From positions 1-18,685 of the forward strand of contig JAKBPM010000020.1 of NCBI GenBank assembly GCA_021829515.1: a stretch of 18,685 nucleotides of DNA. Direction: 5' to 3'. This document shows positions 14,900-18,685 of this stretch, one piece after another (position 1 is the first letter of the stretch; the number at the start of each line of letters is the position of its first letter). Both the position numbers and the translations under genes were made by a program. Source of the stretch: Nitrospirota bacterium (GTDB lineage Bacteria > Nitrospirota_A > Leptospirillia > Leptospirillales > Leptospirillaceae). Below the pieces are notes generated by a model. The model was not told the origin of the DNA. It did no database searches and worked only from the letters and a program-made list of their open reading frames with translations.

Positions 14900-14985
14900 T
14901 GTTTCTTTTGTGAATCATGAGTCATGAAACACTGTTTCACTTGTTTCTTGAATGAAACATTCCCTGTTTCATGTTTAAACGTTTC
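14900..14985. promoter_or_regulatory. Cluster of TGTTTC/GAAACA sites, probable activator-binding region (UAS)
   Basis: TGTTTC occurs at 14900, 14933, 14942 and 14965, GAAACA at 14926 and 14954, and CGTTTC at 14980. They form TGAAACA-C-TGTTTCA (14925-14939, perfect), TGTTTCTTGAATGAAACA (14942-14959), and ATGAAACA-N5-TGTTTCAT (14952-14972). The cluster is about 110-190 bases upstream of the inferred start, the usual range for enhancer-bound activators. Part of it lies in the last codons of the activator gene itself. Confidence 0.6.
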
Positions 14986-16316
14986 ATGTGGCGCCAGAGT
15001 GTAATTCTGCTGATTCCAAGAATTGAGGCCGCACCTTCGATTTTTCCCTTTGAAGAACGGAGTGCTTTTTCGATCCTGCGACGTTCAAACATTTCAGGAT
15101 CGGGCAAATCCTCGTCAAAGGAATTCTTTTCGGCGGGAACAGTTGTTTCCCGGGAATAGAACCTGTCGGAGGCTTTTCGGACAGACTCCGGCAAATCCGA
15201 AGACTCGATGGGCTTGTGAGGATCTGAAACCGCAAGAACTGATTCGACCAGGTGCTTTAATTCCCTTATGTTCCCAGGAAAGTGATAGGCAGAAAGAACT
15301 TGCATGGCTTCAGGAGAGAATGAAGACGATGAAATCCTGTTTTGTTTTTGAAAAATATCCCTGAAGTGTTCGATCAGGATGGGCAGGTCTTCCGTGCGCT
15401 TTCGGAGAGGAGGAATATGAAGTGAAAGTCCGTTGAGCCGATAGAACAGGTCCGCCCTCATCCTCCCTTCCCTCAGCAGCTTCTCCGGATCTTCATTGGT
15501 GGCTGCAATGATCCTGGTGGAAATGGACTGCGACTGGCTTGAACCCATGGGTTCGAAGATGCCATCCTCGAGAAAGCGCAGCAGGCGCGTCTGGACAGCG
15601 GGAGGGATGTTCTCTATCTCGTCGATGAAGAGTGTTCCTCCGTGAGCACGGGAGAGTCTTCCCGACTGGGAAGATACGGCTCCGGTGAATGCGCCTCTCT
15701 GGTGGCCGAAAAGGGCATCTTCAACCAGGGTTTCAGGAATGACGGAAAGGTCAAGGGCGACAAACGGCCCGCGGGCTCTCCGGCTTCTTTCATGAATAAG
15801 ACGGGCAAGGCATTCCTTTCCGGTTCCAGTCTCTCCGATGAGAAGGACAGGAATCTCCGTTTTGGCAATCCTTGTCAGTTTTTCCAGAAACGGTTCAGCC
15901 CATTCACGGGAGGCGACAAAGGTATGCTGATGATGCTTTGCGGGTGTTTCCTGAAAAAATGGCTGGAAAGACTTCAGGAGGTATGGATAGCCGATTAATT
16001 CGGTGGTGATCTTTTCTGTATTGATATTGATTTGGCCAAAAGAGGACTCGAGGCAGGGATATGGAATTTCCTGGTCTGATAAGTGGTTTGAAAAAAAACC
16101 GGATATTTTCTGGCAACTTCCTGAACAGATCCTGCCCTGAAGTGATTCAGGACAAAGAGATCCGATACTCTCGGCCGGGAGTTCCAATGATTCCAATGCA
16201 GACTCAGAAGCCCATGCAATCCTGAAGGAGTGATCAATGAGCACCATCGGAGAATTGGTGGCTCTTGAGATCGGTTCCATGATGGCGCTCAGGTTGATTT
16301 TGGATTGGGGTGTCAT
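14937..16316 (-). CDS. Sigma-54-dependent transcriptional activator with Cys-containing PAS-like sensor
   Basis: 459 residues from the ATG at 16316 (AGGAG eight bases upstream; a GTG at 16325 would add three). Domains: N-terminal PAS-like sensor (about 15-110) with the cysteine cluster CPESLQGRICSGSC (Cys55, 64, 68) plus Cys88; AAA+ domain with Walker A GETGTGKE (161-168), the sigma-54-contact loop GAFTGA (208-213), Walker B TLFIDEIE (228-235) and arginine-finger region RADLFYRL; C-terminal Fis-type helix-turn-helix (GAASILGISRITLWRHMKRL). There is no receiver domain, so it is not a two-component regulator. It would bind the TGTTTC cluster at its own 3' end and drive the 44-residue gene downstream, and possibly others. 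It lies downstream of tadA and tRNA-Ser on the same strand. Confidence 0.9.
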   Translation of the reverse strand: MTPQSKINLSAIMEPISRATNSPMVLIDHSFRIAWASESALESLELPAESIGSLCPESLQGRICSGSCQKISGFFSNHLSDQEIPYPCLESSFGQININTEKITTELIGYPYLLKSFQPFFQETPAKHHQHTFVASREWAEPFLEKLTRIAKTEIPVLLIGETGTGKECLARLIHERSRRARGPFVALDLSVIPETLVEDALFGHQRGAFTGAVSSQSGRLSRAHGGTLFIDEIENIPPAVQTRLLRFLEDGIFEPMGSSQSQSISTRIIAATNEDPEKLLREGRMRADLFYRLNGLSLHIPPLRKRTEDLPILIEHFRDIFQKQNRISSSSFSPEAMQVLSAYHFPGNIRELKHLVESVLAVSDPHKPIESSDLPESVRKASDRFYSRETTVPAEKNSFDEDLPDPEMFERRRIEKALRSSKGKIEGAASILGISRITLWRHMKRLNMKQGMFHSRNK

Positions 16317-16367
16317 TCCTCCCACTCCTGTTCTTTTTCCGGATTGGCCAGGTCATCTTGAATGGGG

Positions 16368-16457
16368 TGGCGGAGAGAGAGGGATTTGAACCCCCGCTGG
16401 AGTTCCCCCCAGAGTTGATTTCGAGTCAACCGCCTTCAGCCTCTCGGCCATCTCTCC
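16368..16457 (-). tRNA. tRNA-Ser (CGA)
   Basis: 90 bases with encoded CCA (16368-16370). Acceptor GGAGAGA pairs with TCTCTCC, discriminator G. The anticodon arm GTTGA-CTCGAAA-TCAAC gives anticodon CGA (codon UCG). A long variable arm (CTCTGGGGGGAACTCCAG) is as expected for serine. It starts 18 bases after the tadA stop on the same strand. Confidence 0.95.
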
Positions 16458-16475
16458 ACATTTTTCCTGATAATA

Positions 16476-16955
16476 TCATAGATGATCCTGTGGTCCCAAA
16501 CGTTTTTTCTCAAAAAAATTCCGCAGGAGCTCCTTGACCGGTTCATCGAGAACTCCTTCCCGGACAATAATCTTATGGGCCCATCTTGGATCATTCTGTA
16601 AGTCATACAAGGATCCCATTACTCCGGAGCGTGGTTCTCTCGCAGAAAAGATGACTTCCCTGATCCTGGCCTCCATGATTGCACCAAAACACATGGGGCA
16701 GGGTTCGAGCGTGACATAAAGGGAGGCTCCCTGCAGTCTGTAGTTTTTTGTTGCCCTTGCCGCTTCCCTGATGGCCAGAATTTCGGCGTGGCCTGTTGGA
16801 TCGCTCCCGGCAATGCGGGCGTTGTGGGCTCTGGATAAGATCTTGTCATCTAAAACGAGAATGGCCCCAACCGGTACCTCGTCAAGGGAAAAGGCTTTTT
16901 CTGCTTCGGAAATAGCCAATTTCATGAAATGCTGATCCTTTTGAAAACGTGACAT
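16476..16955 (-). CDS. tadA: tRNA-specific adenosine deaminase TadA
   Basis: 159 residues of the cytidine/deoxycytidylate deaminase family. Converts A34 to inosine in tRNA-Arg(ACG). Motifs: VPVGAILV (about 27-34), the zinc and proton-shuttle HAE (His56, Glu58), and PCPMC (Cys86, Cys89), with the C-terminal segment SGVMGSLYDL and RNFF typical of TadA. Length is normal. The ATG has AGGTGAT six bases upstream. It is 18 bases before the tRNA-Ser gene and transcribed toward it and the activator gene. It is divergent from the TPR gene, 51 bases apart. Confidence 0.95.
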   Translation of the reverse strand: MSRFQKDQHFMKLAISEAEKAFSLDEVPVGAILVLDDKILSRAHNARIAGSDPTGHAEILAIREAARATKNYRLQGASLYVTLEPCPMCFGAIMEARIREVIFSAREPRSGVMGSLYDLQNDPRWAHKIIVREGVLDEPVKELLRNFFEKKRLGPQDHL

Positions 16956-17006
16956 ATATCACCTTTTTTATCTGGAAAAACCTGTCGTTTCTGATAGAAT
17001 CAACCG

Positions 17007-17825
17007 ATGAAAAAATCACTGTCCTGTCTTTTGCTGATTCTTCTTTTTTCCGGCGATCCGTTGCCGCTTTTTGCTGTTCCGATTGCGGTGCCCTCGGATT
17101 CTGCCGAGTTGCAGGAGAAACTTCCCAAAATGGCCTCCCTCATTATGAAGGGGAAGGCCAACCTTGCGCTACCTGAACTGAAAAAGCTCGATCTCCGTTA
17201 TCCTGACCGTGCGACTGTCCACTTCCTTACAGGTATTGCATATGGGAAGCTTGGAATGAATGAAGATGCCGTCAGGGAGGAACGGCAGGCGCTTTCAGAT
17301 GATCCTCAATATCTGCCGGCAAGAATCTCCTTGGGGATTGCCGAAGGGAATACCGGCCATTTCAAGCAGGAAATCCGCCAGGAGCGACTGGTTCTTTCCG
17401 TCGACCTCAAGAATGAGTCCGCCTGGGAAGCCACCGGATGGGCGTATGCTTCACTTGCAAAATGGAGTCTATCCAGAGAAGCGGAAGAACAGGCGATCCG
17501 CCTGAACCCTTATGATGACCAAGCTCACATGGTGCTGGGGATTTCCCTGGCGCATCTGGGGTTTTATGAAGAAGCGCTTACGGAAGAACTCAAGGCGAAA
17601 AAGCTGAACCCGAAAGATGGGGGAACGCTGAGGGCTATTGCCTGGATCAAAACACTTATTGCTCCTGAACATAAACAAAAACATGAAAATGATGTCCAGA
17701 CGGTCAATCCGCTCCTCGCTCCAGACCAGGGGGATATTCCTCAGGGGGCTCCCGGGATCATTCCTTTGTCAGGAGGAACCAATTCGGGGAATACGGGCAA
17801 TTTGAGGGCTCCTGCCAGGCCGTGA
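17007..17825 (+). CDS. Exported TPR-repeat protein
   Basis: 272 residues. A signal peptide (MKKSLSCLLLILLFSGDPLPLFA, cleavage near residue 23) is followed by about five tetratricopeptide repeats (about 40-215) with patterns such as AVHFLTGIAYGKLGMNEDAV, LGIAEGNTGHFKQEI and GISLAHLGFYEEAL. The end is a flexible Pro/Gly/Asn-rich tail. It probably acts in the periplasm as an adaptor in an envelope complex; no partner can be named. No Shine-Dalgarno is visible, and TAGAAT at 16995-17000 is a possible -10, so the mRNA may be leaderless or nearly so. A long perfect inverted repeat follows the stop. Confidence 0.8.
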   Translation: MKKSLSCLLLILLFSGDPLPLFAVPIAVPSDSAELQEKLPKMASLIMKGKANLALPELKKLDLRYPDRATVHFLTGIAYGKLGMNEDAVREERQALSDDPQYLPARISLGIAEGNTGHFKQEIRQERLVLSVDLKNESAWEATGWAYASLAKWSLSREAEEQAIRLNPYDDQAHMVLGISLAHLGFYEEALTEELKAKKLNPKDGGTLRAIAWIKTLIAPEHKQKHENDVQTVNPLLAPDQGDIPQGAPGIIPLSGGTNSGNTGNLRAPARP

Positions 17826-17872
17826 TTTTCCTGATCATGGTCTCCTTGGCCAGGACTCCATGATCAGGAAAA
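17826..17872. repeat. Perfect 15-bp inverted repeat after the TPR gene
   Basis: TTTTCCTGATCATGG (17826-17840) and CCATGATCAGGAAAA (17858-17872) with a 17-base loop that itself has partial pairing (CCTTGGCCAGG). It starts one base after the stop. No T run follows on either strand, so it is not a standard intrinsic terminator; it could act as an mRNA-end stem or a small RNA. Confidence 0.7.
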
Positions 17873-17918
17873 GGAGCTGGAAGAAAGTTTTCTTTTGTGG
17901 TAGAGTTTTGGGCCGTTT

Positions 17919-18004
17919 GGAGGGGTGGCCGAGTGGTCGATGGCGGCGGTCTTGAAAACCGTAGAGCGAAAGCTCCGTGGGTTCGAATCCTACCCCCTCC
18001 GCCA
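17919..18004 (+). tRNA. tRNA-Ser (UGA)
   Basis: 86 bases with encoded CCA (18002-18004). Acceptor GGAGGGG pairs fully with CCCCTCC; discriminator G. The anticodon loop CTTGAAA gives TGA (UGA). The long variable arm AGAGCGAAAGCTC is typical of serine tRNAs. A possible -10 (TAGAGT, 17901-17906) lies upstream but no clear -35 is seen. Confidence 0.95.
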
Positions 18005-18206
18005 AACTGCATTTCCAGTATCTCCATTTTGTGTCCATGGCGCTTAAATGCTATGCCTCTTCTCTCCTCACACAACCACTTCTCAGGTTTGATGGCCAAA
18101 TAGGCGATTTACTCATCGCACAGGGGACCTCAATCTTGCCTGCCTCAGGGGCCTTCGTCGCTCTGTGGGGATCTCTGAATCTCCCCATGAATAAATTTAT
18201 GGGGTT

Positions 18207-18685
18207 CTATCCGTGATTAAAGAAGGTCTGTCGGGCTCTCGCCTTTCGGCTATGCCTCCCGACTCTTCCCTCTCCACAGCCGGACTTCCGGGAGGAACGG
18301 CTCTGACTCCGGCTAGAAGCCGAAGGAGGCAGGACGGACTTTGCCACTCGCCGTTTGTTTGACTCGATGTACTGCCCGATGATTTCCATCGGAGCACCAC
18401 CCACGGTGGAAACAAAATAGCTGTTGGTCCAGAGACTCGGCAGGCGGGTGCGGCACCAGCGGAACTCCTGGCGTAACAACCGTGAGGACCGTCCCTTGAT
18501 CAGCTTGATCAGATGGTGAATACCGAACTGCGGATCCACCTCGACAAGGAGATGCACATGATTCGGCATGACCTCCATCTCCAGCACCGCGCTCCTGGTC
18601 TCAGAACACACCTGATGTATAATCTCCTTTAACCGATCGTCCGCCCCGTTCACCAGCACGTCTCTTCGGTATTTAGGACACAGAT
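18207..18685 (-). CDS. tnpA: Y1 HUH transposase TnpA (IS200/IS605), N-terminus missing
   Basis: The frame is open to the window end and upstream reads LCPKYRRDVLV, the typical TnpA segment, so the true start lies outside; the GTG at 18659 is not the start. The HUH metal motif is NHVHLLVE, and the catalytic tyrosine should be that of QYIESN. The enzyme cuts and joins single-stranded element ends. After KRR, where family members normally stop soon, the frame continues about 40 residues in a Ser/Arg-rich tail (SSRKSGCGEGRVGRHSRKAR) that resembles TnpB tails. The stop is three bases from the right-end hairpin. Confidence 0.85.
   Translation of the reverse strand, partial: LCPKYRRDVLVNGADDRLKEIIHQVCSETRSAVLEMEVMPNHVHLLVEVDPQFGIHHLIKLIKGRSSRLLRQEFRWCRTRLPSLWTNSYFVSTVGGAPMEIIGQYIESNKRRVAKSVLPPSASSRSQSRSSRKSGCGEGRVGRHSRKARARQTFFNHG
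18230..18263 (-). other. Nested RNA hairpin between tnpA core and right end
   Basis: On the minus strand GTCGGG pairs with CCCGAC, enclosing GCC-GAAA-GGC with a GNRA-type tetraloop. It lies inside the extended tail of tnpA, 26 bases before the right-end hairpin. It may be a scaffold RNA of the kind made from element 3' ends; expression is unknown. Confidence 0.35.

Larger units (their letters stand above)
18176..18685 (-). mobile_element. IS200/IS605-family element, right end and tnpA (runs off the window)
   Basis: On the minus strand, tnpA is followed by a hairpin CCCCAT-...-ATGGGG (18183-18204), then AGATTCA (TTCA at 18176-18179). This parallels the right end at 86-127, which has a hairpin followed by AGAGTTCA. 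The left end and the start of tnpA are beyond 18685. It lies about 170 bases from tRNA-Ser(UGA). Confidence 0.7.

Overview
The window is bacterial chromosomal DNA of roughly 50% GC with tightly packed genes. Starts are often GTG or TTG, Shine-Dalgarno sites are strong, and several gene junctions overlap by a few bases. The mix of genes (PAS/sigma-54 activator, HD-GYP, DsrE/TusA sulfur relay proteins, several lipoproteins, IS200/IS605-type elements) would fit an environmental Gram-negative such as a Leptospirillum-like Nitrospirota. That placement is a guess from gene content and cannot be proved from the sequence alone.

Layout, left to right. Positions 1-127 are the 3' tail of a tnpB-type gene, whose overlapping guide-RNA scaffold ends in the right end of an IS200/IS605-like element. 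RNase R (rnr) follows. Next come two lipoprotein genes of unknown role (one convergent with rnr), a small one-helix membrane protein, a terminator, a coiled-coil protein and an initiator tRNA-Met with a good sigma-70 promoter. Dihydrolipoyl dehydrogenase (lpdA) comes next. It is followed by a sensor-like protein with a decayed GGDEF domain, translationally coupled to an exported acid phosphatase/phosphoesterase. A small two-helix membrane protein lies antisense to the end of the phosphatase gene. After about 680 bases holding only weakly supported ORFs comes a dsrE2-like/tusA pair closed by a strong terminator. On the minus strand, mazG, a TrpD2/YbiB-like gene and an HD-GYP gene form an operon.

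Positions 13961-14270 hold a decayed tnpB 3' end related to the copy at the left edge. To its right is the most interesting unit. A 44-residue membrane protein gene (14581-14715) sits behind a sigma-54 type promoter (GGGCAT-N5-TTGCT). Upstream of that promoter is a dense cluster of inverted TGTTTC/GAAACA half-sites, and then the gene for a sigma-54 activator with a cysteine-bearing N-terminal sensor domain. The half-sites overlap the 3' end of the activator gene. This looks like a self-contained sensor/activator/effector module.

Farther right are tRNA-Ser(CGA), tadA, an exported TPR-repeat protein, a long perfect inverted repeat, tRNA-Ser(UGA), and finally a tnpA (Y1 HUH transposase) of the IS200/IS605 class that runs off the window.

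How the genes may work together: c-di-GMP-type signalling is suggested twice (decayed GGDEF, HD-GYP). Sulfur transfer is suggested by dsrE2/tusA. RNA and nucleotide housekeeping is served by rnr, tadA and mazG. The mobile-element pieces at 1-127, about 14 kb and 18.2 kb belong to the same broad family and mark the accessory parts of the window.
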